Shown one piece after another: positions 14,081 to 25,769 of a stretch of 64,000 bases of DNA. The position numbers were made by a program, and so were the translations under genes. Numbering within the stretch: position 1 is the first letter of the stretch; each line of letters opens with the position of its first letter. Source of the stretch: Apricaphanius iberus. Taxonomy: Eukaryota; Chordata; Actinopteri; Cyprinodontiformes; Aphaniidae. The DNA lies in contig JAPXFQ010002663.1 of NCBI GenBank assembly GCA_028564705.1, positions 85,001-149,000 on the forward strand. The letters are read 5' to 3'. Under the pieces are notes generated by a model. It searched no databases. It worked only from the letters and a program-made list of their open reading frames with translations, and was not told the origin of the DNA.

Positions 14081-14340
14081 GGGCTGTATGGTGGTGCAGT
14101 GGGTAGCACTGTTGCCTTGCAGCAAGAAGGTTCTCCGACTTCCTCCCACAGTTAATTGGTCTCTCAAAATTGCCCCTAGTTGTGAGAGTGTGCATGCATG
14201 GTTGTTTGTCCTGTCTGTCTCTGTGCTGCCCTGTGATGGACTGGCAACCTGTCCAGGGTTTACCCCGCCTCTCACCCATTGACCGCTGGAGATGGACACC
14301 TAGCACGCTTGTAGATAAGCGGTTTGGAAAATGGATGGAT
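14081..14340 (+). repeat. tRNA-derived SINE, head to tail, box B deleted
   Basis: It begins with a tRNA-like head (GTGGTGCAGTGGGTAGCAC, matching a degenerate A box). It jumps directly to the 'cttcctcccacagttaattgg' body, so the B-box part present in the copy at 34777 is missing here. The body includes 'gtccagggtttaccccgcct' and ends 'gataagcggtttggaaaatggatgg'. The tail resembles the 3' end of the RTE LINE next to it (ggataagcggaagatgatgg), which fits a SINE mobilised by that LINE; this link is an inference. Confidence 0.8.
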
Positions 14341-14350
14341 GTTGGAAAAT

Positions 14351-14925
14351 GGAGCGGGAGATCGGTGGACGGATTGGTAAGGCGTCTGCAGTTATGCGGG
14401 CGCTGTACCAGTCTGTTGTGGTGAAGAGAGAGCTGAGCCGAAAGGCAAAGCTCTCAATTTACCGGTCGATCTACGTTCCTACCCTCATCTATGGTCACGA
14501 ACTCTGGGTGGTGACCGAAAGAACAAGATCACGGATACAGGCGGCTGAAATGAGTTTCCTCCGTAGGGTGGCTGGGCTCTCCTTTAGTGATAGGATGAGG
14601 AGCTCTGTCATCCAGAGGGGGCTCAGAGTAGAGTTGCTACTCCTCCACATCGAGAGGAGGCAGTTGAGGTGGCTCGGGCATCTGGTCAGGATGCCTCCTG
14701 GACGCCTCCCTGGTGAGGTGTTCTGGGTACGTCCCACCGGGAGGAGACCCAGGGGAAGACCCAGGACTCGCTGGAGGGATTATGTCTCCCAGCTGGCCTG
14801 GGAACGCCTCGGGATTCCTCCCGAGGAGCTGGCCCAAGTAGCCGGGGAGAGGGAAGTCTGGGTCTCTTTGCTTAGGCCACTGCCCCCTTGACCCGACCCC
14901 GGATAAGCGGAAGATGATGGATGGG
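14351..14925 (+). mobile_element. RTE-type LINE, 5'-truncated copy 1
   Basis: This is the 3' end of a reverse-transcriptase ORF. The frame at 14331-14891 reads the C-terminal part (SRKAKLSIYRSIYVPTLIYG, then RWLGHLVRMPPGRLPGEV and a GRRPRGRPRTRW motif) and stops after PLPP. It is flanked by an 8-bp duplication TGGAAAAT (14343-14350 and 14926-14933), so it is a separate 5'-truncated insertion. By eye it is nearly identical to 16668-17233. RTE/Rex3-like assignment rests on the protein motifs. Confidence 0.85.
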
Positions 14926-15187
14926 TGGAAAATCAGTGTTTGGTCACCTACAAACAAGCCAGATTTCTGTCAGACCTGGTTAAACTGGTTACCAGTAGAA
15001 AACACACCTGTCCACAACCTCAAACAGTCACACTCCAAACTCCACTATGGGTAAGGCCAAATTGCTGTCAAAGAACACCAGAAACAAGATTGTAGAGGTG
15101 CACCAGGCTGGGAAGTCTGAATATGCAACAGCTAAGCAGCTTGGTGTGAAGAAACCAACTGTGGGGGCAATTATTAGAAAATGGAAG
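14926..15187 (+). mobile_element. Tc1-like transposon, left part (split)
   Basis: Text typical of fish Tc1 elements ('cacctgtccacaacctcaaa', then a start codon at 15047). The reading frame from 15047 begins MGKAKLLSKNTRNKIVEVHQ and carries the helix-turn-helix start (AKQLGVKKPTVGAIIRKWK) of the transposase DNA-binding domain. It is cut at 15187 by an L1 insertion and resumes at 17338. The left terminal repeat is not visible, apparently lost where the SINE and LINE now sit. Confidence 0.9.
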
Positions 15188-17325
15188 GTTCAAGATTTTA
15201 AAACATCTTTCAAGCTACCTAGCACAACCTTTTACTTTTATTTACAATTAAGGCATCTGTTGGGGAAATAAGTTGAACAATCATCCACTTCACACAATAA
15301 TGAACAAAGAAAATTATAATGGTATCGTTTCAAACCTTTACAAAGCTATCGTCGCATCGTCGCATAAAGATCTGCCTATTGAGCAGCTCTGGAAAGTGGA
15401 CTTAAAGGATAATACGGGATGGAATCCAAACCACCAAATGATTCATTATAAACTTATCCATAGTTTTTATCCAAGGAAATTACATAAAATGAAGCTCAAA
15501 GACAATACATACGGCGAGCATTGCTCAGACAACAACATTGGCACTTACCTACATATGGTATGGGATTGTCCTGAAGTGAAGAGTTTCTGAGAAATGTCAT
15601 TAAAACTATGCCCAGTATCCTGGGAGTGACTATCCCTCACACTCCCAGGTTGCTTTTACTTAACGTTAATATTAGTAGTAGTACAAACTTGTTGGAAAAA
15701 CTCCAAAATTACTTCCCATAACACGTACATTTGTTTTTCACCTTCTGTATGTATGTAGATGTGTGTATACCTGTATATATGTGTGTGGTTGGCCATGTAT
15801 AATGCATGTAATGCAATCACTGTGGAATGTCTTTCTGATGGAGGGATTTAGTCTTCTAAAGAATAATTGGAATGTATATTTGCACATTTATATATACATA
15901 TCGTATTTGATTGCATATTTTACTACGTGGACAGCATGGATAGGGGGGGAAGTGAAAGAAGTGTTCTGAGCCTCCCTGGTAAGGTCTATTCGGGGGTTCT
16001 GGAGAGGAGGGTCCGACGGATAGTCGAACCTCGGATTCAGGAGGAACAATGCGGTTTTCGTCCTGGCCGTGGAACACTGGACCAGCTCTACACCCTTGGT
16101 AGGGTCCTGGAGGGTGCGTGGGAGTTCGCCCAACCGGTCTACATGTGCTTTGTGGACTTGGAGAAGGCGTTCGACCGTGTCCCTCGGGGTGTCCTGCAGG
16201 GGGTACTCCAGGAGTATGGGGTACCAGGCCCTTTGATACGGGCTGTTAGGTCCCTGTATGACCGGTTTCAGAGTTTGGTTCGCATTGCCGGCAGTAAGTC
16301 GGACTCATTTCCAGTGAGAGCTGGACTCCGCCAAGGTTGCCCTTTGTCACCGGTCCTGTTCATAATGTTTATGGACAGGATTTCTAGGCGCAGCCAAGGT
16401 GTTGAAGGGATCCGTTTTGGTGACCTCAGGATCGGGTCTCTGCTTTTCGCAGATGATGTGGTCTTGTTGGCTTCATCTGAACGTGATCTACAGCTCTCGT
16501 TGGAGCGGTTCGCAGCCGAGTGTGAAGCGGCTGGGATGAGGATCAGCACCTCCAAATCCGAGACCATGGTCTTGAGCCGGAAAAAGGTAGAGTGCCTTCT
16601 CCGGGTCGGGGATGAGGTCCTTCCTCAAGTGGGGGAGTTTAGGTATCTGGGGGTCTTGTTCATGAATGAGGGAAAAATGGAGCGGGAGATCGATGGACGG
16701 ATTGATAAGGCGTCTGCAGTTATCCGGGCGCTGTACCAGTCTGTCGTGGTGAAGAGAGAGCTGAGCCGAAAGGCAAAGCTCTCAATTTACCGGTCGATCT
16801 ACGTTCCTACCCTCATCTATGGTCACGAACTCTGGGTGGTGACCGAAAGAACGAGATCGCGGATACAGGCGGCTGAAATGAGTTTCCTCCGTAGGGTGGC
16901 TGGGCTCTCCCTTAGAGATAGGGTGAGAAGCTCGGTCATCCAGAGGGGGCTCAGAGTAGAGCCGCTGCTCCTCCACATCAAGAGGAGCCAGTTGAGGTGG
17001 CTCGGGCATCTGGTCAGGATGCCTCCTGGACGCCTCCCTGGTTAGGTGTTCTGGGTACGTCCCACCGGGAGGAGACCCAGGGGAAGACCCAGGACCCGCT
17101 GGAGGGATTATGTCTCCCAGCTGGCCTGGGAGAGGGAAGTCTGGGCCTCTTTGCTTAGGCTACTGCCCCCACGACCCGACCCCGGATAAGCGGAAGATGA
17201 TGGATGGATGGATGGATGGATGGATGGATGTTGGAAAGAAGTGCAAATTACATGGTTGTAAATATGTAAACAATTATGTTATATTACGCTGGTACAATAA
17301 AGATTTTTGTTAAAAAAACAAGAAA
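15188..17325 (+). mobile_element. L1-type LINE insertion inside the Tc1 element
   Basis: Bounded by a 12-bp target duplication AGAAAATGGAAG (15176-15187 and 17326-17337). The left part encodes the C-terminal tail of an L1-like ORF2: the frame at 15273-15590 with W-x-P-x-H-Q-M-I-H-Y-K-L and H-M-V-W-D-C-P-E-V-K-S-F, a weak cysteine/histidine motif. The right end has AATAAAG at about 17297 followed by an A-rich tail. It is 5'-truncated and is itself interrupted by an RTE LINE (15964-17233). Confidence 0.85.
15964..17233 (+). mobile_element. RTE-type LINE copy 2, nested in the L1
   Basis: Flanked by a 10-bp duplication GAAAGAAGTG (15954-15963 and 17234-17243). The frame is open from about 15970 to 17045. 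It covers reverse-transcriptase motifs: EEQCGFRPGRGTLDQL, FVDLEKAFDRVPRGVL, GLRQGCPLSPVLF and the catalytic FADD in LLFADDVVLL. A G-to-T change relative to copy 1 makes a stop codon (GAG to TAG at 17043-17045). Copy 2 also lacks 45 nt that copy 1 has after 'cagctggcctggg'. The element is dead. It ends in a GATG repeat tail. Confidence 0.92.
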
Positions 17326-17337
17326 AGAAAATGGAAG

Positions 17338-17630
17338 ACATCCAGACCACTGATAATCTCCCTCCATCTGGAGGTCCACCTAGACATTTGACAACAAAGA
17401 ATATATAACGAAGGGTATACAACAAAGTATGGAGATGAACTGTTGTAGGTGATCAAATACTTATTGTCCTCCATAATTTGCATATAAATTCTTTAAAGCT
17501 CAGATCACATGATTTTCTGTTTATTTTCTTTCATTTAGTCTCTCATAGTTGAGGTATATCTATGATGAAAATTACAGGCCTGTCTTGAACAATGGGTGTC
17601 TGACTAAATACTTTTTCACCCCACTGTAAA
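17338..17630 (+). mobile_element. Tc1-like transposon, right part
   Basis: Continuation of the Tc1 element split by the L1. It resumes at 'acatccagaccactgataat' and then jumps, by an internal deletion after 'ggtccacctag', to the 3' end of the element ('atacttattgtcctccataa', 'gatgaaaattacaggcctgt'). It ends at 'ccccactgta', the usual terminal repeat of this Tc1 group. Most of the DDE catalytic domain is missing, so it could not move itself. Confidence 0.88.
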
Positions 17631-17727
17631 TGGCCTTAGAAACATTCGGCTGCAGGCATAAGAAAATGCTTTTGTTGTTTGATCCATTCTCTTCTATTTA
17701 TATCCAGCAGATGAGGTGGTCATCTCT

Positions 17728-17949
17728 CTACTTGGTTTTTGGCTTTTTCCTACGGTAGCTTTTCTCGGGTCTGGATTTGTCTGTTTTGGGCATGTGTTCA
17801 GTAAATCCGTCTTTTTTCCGGCAGTCGGTCCAGCATCCTGCGGCCTTCAGGATTACAGACACGAAACAAGGTTCCTCTGCTGAGATCTCATTAAGGTTCT
17901 TTCCATCTGTGAAGCACATCAGGTCACGACGCTTCGGATTCAGCTTGAT
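17728..17949 (-). CDS. Possible terminal coding exon, small basic Cys-containing protein, unidentified
   Basis: On the minus strand a pyrimidine-rich tract and the acceptor 'tgcatgtcag' precede an open frame of 73 codons starting IKLNPKRRDLMCF and ending in a TAG at 17728-17730. It has four cysteines (within LMCF, EPCF, AGCW and TDCR) and a strongly basic tail ending SYRRKKPKTK. That design, a short cysteine-bearing module and basic end, would suit the last exon of a secreted peptide. I do not recognise the family, I found no convincing upstream exon, and there is no AATAAA soon after the stop. A short frame about 310 nt upstream (minus strand, near 18260) starts MTHFRLGGVVLLGLVF, like a signal peptide, but ends in a stop without a good donor. 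It may be a chance frame or a gene remnant. Confidence 0.3.
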   Translation of the reverse strand: MKLNPKRRDLMCFTDGKNLNEISAEEPCFVSVILKAAGCWTDCRKKDGFTEHMPKTDKSRPEKSYRRKKPKTK

Positions 17950-20900
17950 CTGACATGCAGATTCAAAGTGAAGGAGTTATATGTGAAAGTTTGAGGAGGA
18001 AATCAAACCAGAGACCTTATTTCATCTAACGCTCCGACTGTTGCATTCAGGGTTTGGCTGTTTGTCATTTGAGAGGATAAAAGAAGGTCTGATATATAAT
18101 GTAACTTTAATGTGTGATAAACTCTCTTGCAGTTCTTGTGATCTTGTTTTTGCCGAACATCCATAAGGAAAACTCTGGTCTATTTTCACATCTGGGATAT
18201 TTATCAGCATCGAGGGAAGACTAGACCCAGAAGGACGACTCCTCCAAGCCTGAAGTGGGTCATGGTTGGTGGACAGTCTCCTCAAGTTCCTCTCCTTAGT
18301 GTGACTTCTCTGCTGCCTGGATCCATTTTCATTTTAGCCAAAACAAATTTGTTCCCAAACCTCACCTCCATGTCTGTAATTGAGTTTTACTACAACCACC
18401 TTGGAACACAACTCTAAACTGATACTGAGCTGACTGGATGGAAAAGTTGTTCAAGTACTCAACCTTAGTGGAATGAATGGTTCAAATTCCAGGTCTTTAA
18501 TTAAGCCTGGTGTTTAATCTGAGTTATCTATCGTCAAAAGTCAGAAAAGTCCAAAGATGAGGTGCTGAAATAAGAAGATGCCGAGGAATTGTGTGTGATT
18601 TTTTCATCACATCCCCAAACTGAGACTTGTTTCATATTCCGCCTCTCTTAGTTTTTAATAATCAAAATACAGTTCAGATATATTTTATTGTAAACTCTTC
18701 ACTCTGGAACGTAGCCAGTCCTACTGCAGGGCAACAGGATTATTCTTTAACACCAACGGGGAGTTTCTACTGTTTGACCTGCTGCTGACACCACAGAGAG
18801 ATCGGTTCTCCTCGGACGCCCTGGGTTCTGTTTTGTCTGCGTTTCAGCTCCCGACTGATTCCAGATCAGATCCTCCGAGAGCCGAGGCTCAGTTTTCAGT
18901 GTGAGAGCAGGCTGGGTAAACAGTGGAAGTCCAGGAAAGCCGGAGGTGAGAGGCGGAGGACGGCAGGGAATCCTTCAATCACAAGGCGGGAGCAATCTGA
19001 TCTGTGTGAACATTATGACTGCAGCGTCAGCACAGCAGGGAAACAAATGAGCAACACTCTCTTTTCCGCTCGGACAGTTTCCCTCTGATCTATGGAGACG
19101 GTTGGCTAAACACTGATTCAACTCAGATATTTTCAGGTGTCTCTTTGACAATTTATAGGAAATCAAGTGCTAATTTACAGGTTGATGCCATGAACTTCAA
19201 TTAAAATCTATTGAAAGGAGGAAAATCATCTCACCCCGATCATTAAAGAACTGCTTGTGTTCTACGTATCCCATTTAAAGTCACTCTGATTTATGAACTG
19301 AGGGAAGAACGCATATTTACAGAGAAATATTGTCGGTTCCTGCTCTCTCAGATTTCATCACCTGAAGATCTGAACATTTTCATTTGGAGATAAATCTCAA
19401 CTGAAGGCAGAACATTCACGCTCTCCTCGATTTAGATTTAAATAACCGCAAAGTGCGGCTTAATAGGAGCGTATCTGTCCAAAACCTCAGTATCCTCCTC
19501 AGCGTCACCTGCAGCTCAGCGGTGGACACTGGCGATCCATCATTCCATCATTGACGCTTATGGGTTCTTATTGAGAAGAGCCTGAGAGGTTCGGTCAGGT
19601 GTCGGTCTGACACGTCATTGCGTCTGAGATGAGCTTGTCTCCTAATAACTAGTCTGTGTTTCCTTGTGAGGTTCAGATGTTGCTTCGTTAATCTGAAAAT
19701 GGTTTCAGGATTGATTCCTGGATGCTTTGGTCTGCTGTTAGATGTTGGCTCTCCAAGGTTCCTCAAAGACAGAAAAGTTTCTTTGGAAGAACCTTTGTTG
19801 ACCAATCGAGACAGACACACATCTTAATGCTAACTGGAGGATTATCCAGAACAAGTTCCCTGAAAGTAACTCAGACCTTTTATGCTCCGTCTATCCAATC
19901 CATCCATTTTCTATACGTCTAATTCTTAAAAGGCGGAAGCTTACTAAACTCATCTCTCAGTTTGAATGAGACAACTTAAACGGGACACTTCACAAGGACA
20001 GGATAGTTCCATCGTTCACAAAATACCCAGAGGGACGCAGTCGTAAGTCTCCTCCTGATCCACGAAAACACATAGACCAAAAATCCAGACTACCATGACG
20101 CTCCCAGGAGTCACTGAGGGTGAAGATCTGGAATCTCCTTTATGAAGTGTGGAATAGAACCCTTAATAAAACCAAACCTAAACTTGTTCTGTCTGACTGA
20201 GTACGCTCAGCTGCACCCTATATCCTTTTCATCAATCCCGCTCTCCCTGAAATGTGCTCAGGTGTTTCTGCATCAAATCCCGCCTCCAACACACACAGTT
20301 TCTGCCATAAACGGTCAATGCAAATATACTGCATGTTGTTTCCCAGGTAACTGAGAGGTGGAGAAGACAGTTTTATATTAATTAGTTATTCAACTCTATA
20401 CAGAGCTTTGCTCAGCCAAAGGCGACCAAAGTGCTTCAGAATGAAAGACAAAAATATAGTTAGCAATAAGAAAACGTGTAACAAGACAAGAGAAAAAAAG
20501 ATTAAATTAAAACATAAAAACCGCATGACAGATGAAACATATAAGAACAATAAATATACGTTTTGAAGTATACAACTACTTCTTGTAGCAGCAATAAGAT
20601 TGTAATAAAAGAGAAAATAATACATTTCAGCACTCTAAATTTTAAAAAAAAGTGTTGTTGAGTCCAGTTTTAAAGTATAAATTGGGAGTCACAAATAAAT
20701 GGAAGAGCTGTGGGTGAGACAGCGTTGATGCAGCAGCCTGTCTGACGTAGAGAGAAGGTGGAGCCAAAGAGGAAGATGGCATGCCAAAGACAGGTGGCAG
20801 ATCTAATAGGACTGCTTTAGGGAATCCAAATCTGCTCCACCCATCCAGATACTGTGGGTGGCTGATCTTAAATGAGTAATCTAGCGTGTGCTTCACGCTG

Positions 20901-23461
20901 ATGATTCAGTGCAGTATTTCTATTTTCATTTCACACAACTAATACGCCAATAAGTGCAATCGCTGTATAGTCTGACGATATACATATAAGCATACTGTGA
21001 TATAAGTCTTAAATGCAACATATTTTCATTCAGATTCTCATTTTAATTCTCAGTTGGGGGTGTGTGTGTGTGGGGGGGGGGGGTCTAACTGTTGGCTGTG
21101 TGTGTGAAGAGCTATAAATCTGAAAATGTGGCTTAAATTGACCATTCTCTTATCTCAACGGCTGCACAGTCGTTCTTCCTCCCTTTCCAAATACGCTGGC
21201 AAGGTCCTCGTAAATCCCAAACTATGCATAGAAAATAACTTTCAATTTTCAGACCCTGTTTTGTTCGTAAGCAGATTTATTAGTGAGATCCCTGGTCCAC
21301 TGTTCCACAGCCTGGTGAGGGCCACCCTGCTCTTCCTAAAACCAAAATATAACAGTGGCAGATTAAGGAGACAGAAAGTCTTTCCTTCTTCCTCTGTCTT
21401 CAGAGAGAAGTTTACCATGTTCTGCAGAGCAGTTTGAACGAAAATGCTTCTAAAATAACATAAAGCAGCAGCTCTAAGTCGAACAGGGAGGTAGCTGCAG
21501 CTCCATCATGCATTGCATCACTTTACATCCTCAGAAGTTGGTGCTGGAGTCATTTTAGCGCCAATGCTCCTCTAAATGACCGCTACTAACGACCGTGTTG
21601 TTTCTGTTGAAAGGATGACGTTAGCAAAGATTCTGGTAAAAATTTTAAGCCAAATCCATGAGTCACCAGCTGCTGCTATTATCCTCACCCTGAAGGCAGG
21701 TAGAGGGAAATTTAATGTTCTTGTTAGTTTAAACTTCCCATTTCTGTCTGGCCAAGTCACGCCAGACGAATCATGGAGCCTTTAAACCAGGAGAGACGCT
21801 GGTAATTTACCAGCGGTAAGGTCGGCCACTTTAAAACACCACATTAGACATGAAATCTACTAAATGTGGGTAATTTATCATTCTGGAACACAAAATATGC
21901 CAATATATATCCTTCTTTGATTCATCATCATCATCTCCCGAGAACAGAACCAGCTTCTTTACAGTTTCTTTAAGGAATGGTGAGAGGACGGTCCCCTTGT
22001 GGGGATCCTGTGCTGCTGACCAACTGGTTTAAAACACAATCCTTTAGTCTCACAAACTGGTCTGTTTGTCAGGTAGTCGTTAAGCCAGGTGAATAATTCA
22101 TTTAAAATTAATTCAGGCTCAATTGTGTTAAATACACTAGAAAATCGAAGAAAACGATCGTCACAGTGCTGTTTGATTTATCAGGATAACAGTGAGATGG
22201 TTGAAGCAGGTGGATGATGGTGTCTTTAGCTCCAGCTCCAAGTCGATAAGCATAAGGTCAGGACCCCACTTCATGAATAGGTAAGTGTGGGGTCTGGAGA
22301 TTCTCTTGAAAAAATACCACAAATGGCAATGAGCAAGCATGTCTATTATACAAAATCAATTGAAAAATGAAAAACAGGACTTAAACGAATAAAAACAACG
22401 TGTAGTGGTCAATATATAGGCTGTTGATGCCGGTTATTATGCCACCATTTTTTAAGTGACTCAGAAAAAAATGCTTGTATGTTCCATCAAGAGTTGGGGT
22501 CTAATGCCTCTGAAATTCCAATCAAATTCCAATTGATAAGAAATGCACTGTTTTCCCTCTCGCCTTAGAGTCCATCGAGTGGTCTCCCTTTCCTTAGCCA
22601 AATTATGGGTAGTTTTCCTTCCAGCCAGGCTGAGAACTTTCTCCGAGTTGTTTACCCACACAGCAAAAAACGAGTCCATTTTTTTGCTGGAAAATCGCAA
22701 GAGTCTGAGTATTATCATAACCAGGCAGCTTCCTGCTTCCAGGCAGCATGCCAATTTCTGCCTAAAACACCAAACGTTTAACGATACCTCAGAAAAGCCA
22801 CCATTCGATAATCAGCAGTTATCATGAATCCAATTATATCCAGATGTTTCTAGTGTCTCCCTGGTCAAAGTGAGAGACCCAGGATCCTCCACAGTAATCC
22901 ATCGGGACAGCTCAGCACTCCCTTATTGCCTGTTCTGGGTGAAAATTTGTTTTATGAGACTATCTGACCAGTCCATATCCAGATCCACTGTTGATTCTTT
23001 CGGAGAGGAATACAGAATGATGCTCCATAGCAGTAGACAGACAAAGGGTTGTGGGATAAGACACGGTAGGGAGGGACGGAGATGAAAAGCGTCTGTCTTC
23101 AATGAGAGCCGGAAGAGTGACATCATTAATATGCATATTAGCATCTGATGTAATCTGGCGAGAACTAGCAGCTTTCTGGGTAGATTCAGCGTCTTTCTGT
23201 CGGAGTCCAGGCCAGCAAGTCATCTTGCCGGCCAAAAGGAACAAACCAGGCCGACAATATAAGAAAGAGAGGGAAGAAAAAGAAAGTAGGCAGAATGAGG
23301 AGAGATGTCTTTCCGAGAGGTGAACTAGTTTACTTTGTTATGCAAAGTCCCATTAAATGTAACATGTGTAGCCTAGAAGTGTGAAGTCTTTACCTCAGCT
23401 AGTTGTCAACCAAGCTTTGTGTCTCTAAGCATATAGACAAGTAAACTGTGGGCCAGCCTCA
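17950..23461. other. Gene-free stretch
   Basis: Nothing is recognised apart from small repeats: a minus-strand tail of the RTE/SINE family at about 19897-19945, a TG/G run at 21055-21083, and a weak LINE-tail-like stretch at 20395-20450. The frame at 21126-21437 (103 codons) begins MWLKLTILLS but resembles no family known to me. The part at 22440-23320 looks repeat-like but cannot be assigned. Confidence 0.5.
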
Positions 23462-23692
23462 ACTCTAACAATGTTTAAATCCAGGCTGAAAACAGTACTT
23501 TTTACCCGTGCTTATGACGATTGAAAGTATTTTATCTGCACTCTTGCTTTTTATTTTAATTAATTATGTTTTAAGTTGATGTTTTTTTCCCCTTTTTATC
23601 TGTTCCAACTATGAAGCACTTTGAATTGCCTTGTGTATGAATTGTGCTCTACAAATAAACTTGCCTTGCCTTGCCTTGCCCACAGTCCGTTC
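23462..23692 (+). repeat. 3' end of L2-type LINE
   Basis: 'ttaaatccaggctgaaaaca' opens the untranslated tail of a common fish L2-like LINE. It ends with 'gaattgtgctctacaaataa' followed by TTGCC repeats. The same TTGCC tail occurs in reverse at about 55955-55985. No coding sequence remains. Confidence 0.75.
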
Positions 23693-23767
23693 AGTCGTAT
23701 TAGGCTATGCTAGCCAATTGAATTAGCCTGCTGGTAGGGACAACATTTGCTAACTATTAACCACGAG

Positions 23768-23882
23768 ACGTCCTGTCCAGGGTGTACCCCGTCTCTCGCC
23801 CGTTGACAGCTGGAGATAGGCACCAGCCCCCCCGCGACCCATTAAGGATTAAGCGGTTAAGAAAATGGATGGATGGATGGAT
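23768..23882 (+). repeat. SINE 3' fragment
   Basis: The tail half of the SINE at 14081-14340: 'gtccagggtgtaccccgtct', 'gacagctggagataggcacc', then GGATGG repeats. The tRNA-like head is missing. Confidence 0.75.
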
Positions 23883-25769
23883 AACCACGAGACGAAATTC
23901 AGCTAAATGAGTTAAGTTTATGAGAATAAGTTGGCCAAATGCATCAATTCAGGGGGTGACATATAGAAATGCTTATCAACACCTTCAGATCTGATTGTTA
24001 CATTAAACCCTATTTATGTGGTTTTATTTTTTTTAAATACCACTCTTTTTGTCATGTGCCTAATGGGGCCCAGACACATTGAGAGTGTACAAGGCCCAGA
24101 ATTTGGTGCTTCGCCCCTGCCCAGAGGAGATCATGATGCCACACATCCTGTGCATGACGCGAGGCACAGCTCGAGGGAGTTACGTGCGCAACCTGAAATA
24201 GAATCAATCCTATTTTTCGACGTGCGCGTTGAGCGTAGGTCTCGTCTCCCAGAGGAAATACATAGAAATATGGTTATTTTTACATGCAATGTCATTTAAG
24301 ACACTTTTAAAAGTGACACACTAAACTTGTTAAATGTGAAATCTATACCATACCAGACACTCACTCGTACACACAGACAAGAAATGAACCAAGTCCCGTA
24401 CTTTGCAGAGACCCCCTTCAAAATTCAAGTTCGAAACATAAACGCCTACAATCAGTCACATGGTAAAGACCCAGAATACACATCTTATTAAACATGCAAA
24501 TATGTATCGGCAGCAACTTCTTGCTACTGTAATTACAATGTAGGTTTGGGGAATTGGTTTTGCTGTTAGGAAGCTGTTAATTGATATTAGCTTATTTCTC
24601 TGAATTTAACTTCCCCTTTGCAGTGCACAAAAACGCAGCATGTGTGGCAGGTCATGTGTTGCACAGCACTGTGGTTAAGCAGGGGCTTGGACGCGTCCAC
24701 ACATACGCGAGGTGTGTGTCCCAGGCATCAGTGTCATGACCTTTAACCTGCTGACTGAGGCCTGTAGAGTCAGAGATGGAGCTCTTGGGTTTCTGCTGAT
24801 TTCTCTGAGCTTCCGCCTCTGACCTTGGCCTGAACCTGCTGGAGGTCTTCTCTTGGGAAGGTCCAGCGCCATCTGAGATGTTTTCCTCTCTAGAGGTTGG
24901 GAGATGACGTTTTACCCCCTTCAGTTGCTTCTCTACGATCCTTCTTGATGACTTTCGAACTTGACACGCAAATGTAGTCTTGATCAAATCTAAGGATCCT
25001 TCAGTTCAGCTTTTATTTTAAAGCATTCGGTTTCTATAACAAAATGGAGAGGTATAGAATGACATCACTAAGTGAGGAGAAGGTCGTCTTTAATTGGGCG
25101 GTCAGCGTTCATTAATGTCATTAACCCAGGTGTGTTTTTTCAATGACACAATCATTGAGTGCGGGGCGGGTTTAGGCTTGGATCTGAGTTGTCTGGCCTC
25201 CAGGCGGACCTCTGTCACGGGAGAAAGACCCAATGCCAGCAGCAACAGGAACACAAAGAAGAAGGAGACCTCTGTCCAACTGAAGTGGAAGACATTTGTG
25301 GTCAGATTTCAGTTTTCTGGTTTGGTTTTGGGTTTTCACGGGATGAATACCCAAATGTTGTTGTACTCTTGCAGTCAGGTGAACGTTGTTTCTGGGAGGG
25401 TTTGTTATTCAGACGAGTTCAGTATCTTGTCACAATAAACCCTGAGAGCATGTTGTTGATTTTAGCTCTGCTGTTAAAAGATCTACAGTTGTTTCTGTCT
25501 CCAAACACAGAGGCAATAAACTCATTTTCATATTAATCCGAGCAGACGATGAGCTAACAATCAGACCTGTCATTTACCAACAACCTCCTCGTGGGTTCAA
25601 AACTAAGGGTGGAGCTGAATGAGTTCTGTGTGATTATTTGTTATTTAGAAATATTGTGTGAAATGCTTTTGTTTGGGAAGAAGGTGAATTTCTAGTATAA
25701 CACCACCGGGAAATTAGTCACTGGAGAGAAATGTTCGCTTTCACTGCTCATGATCTTACACCGCAGTAA
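23883..25769. other. Gene-free stretch
   Basis: No gene is recognised. The minus-strand frame at 24652-24987 (111 codons, Ser/Arg/Lys/Gln rich) is moderately coding-like but has no family resemblance and no clear exon borders. Confidence 0.5.

Noticed and set aside
24652..24987. Minus-strand frame of 111 codons, Ser/Lys/Gln rich
   Set aside because: Moderately coding-like, but no splice structure, promoter or family match.
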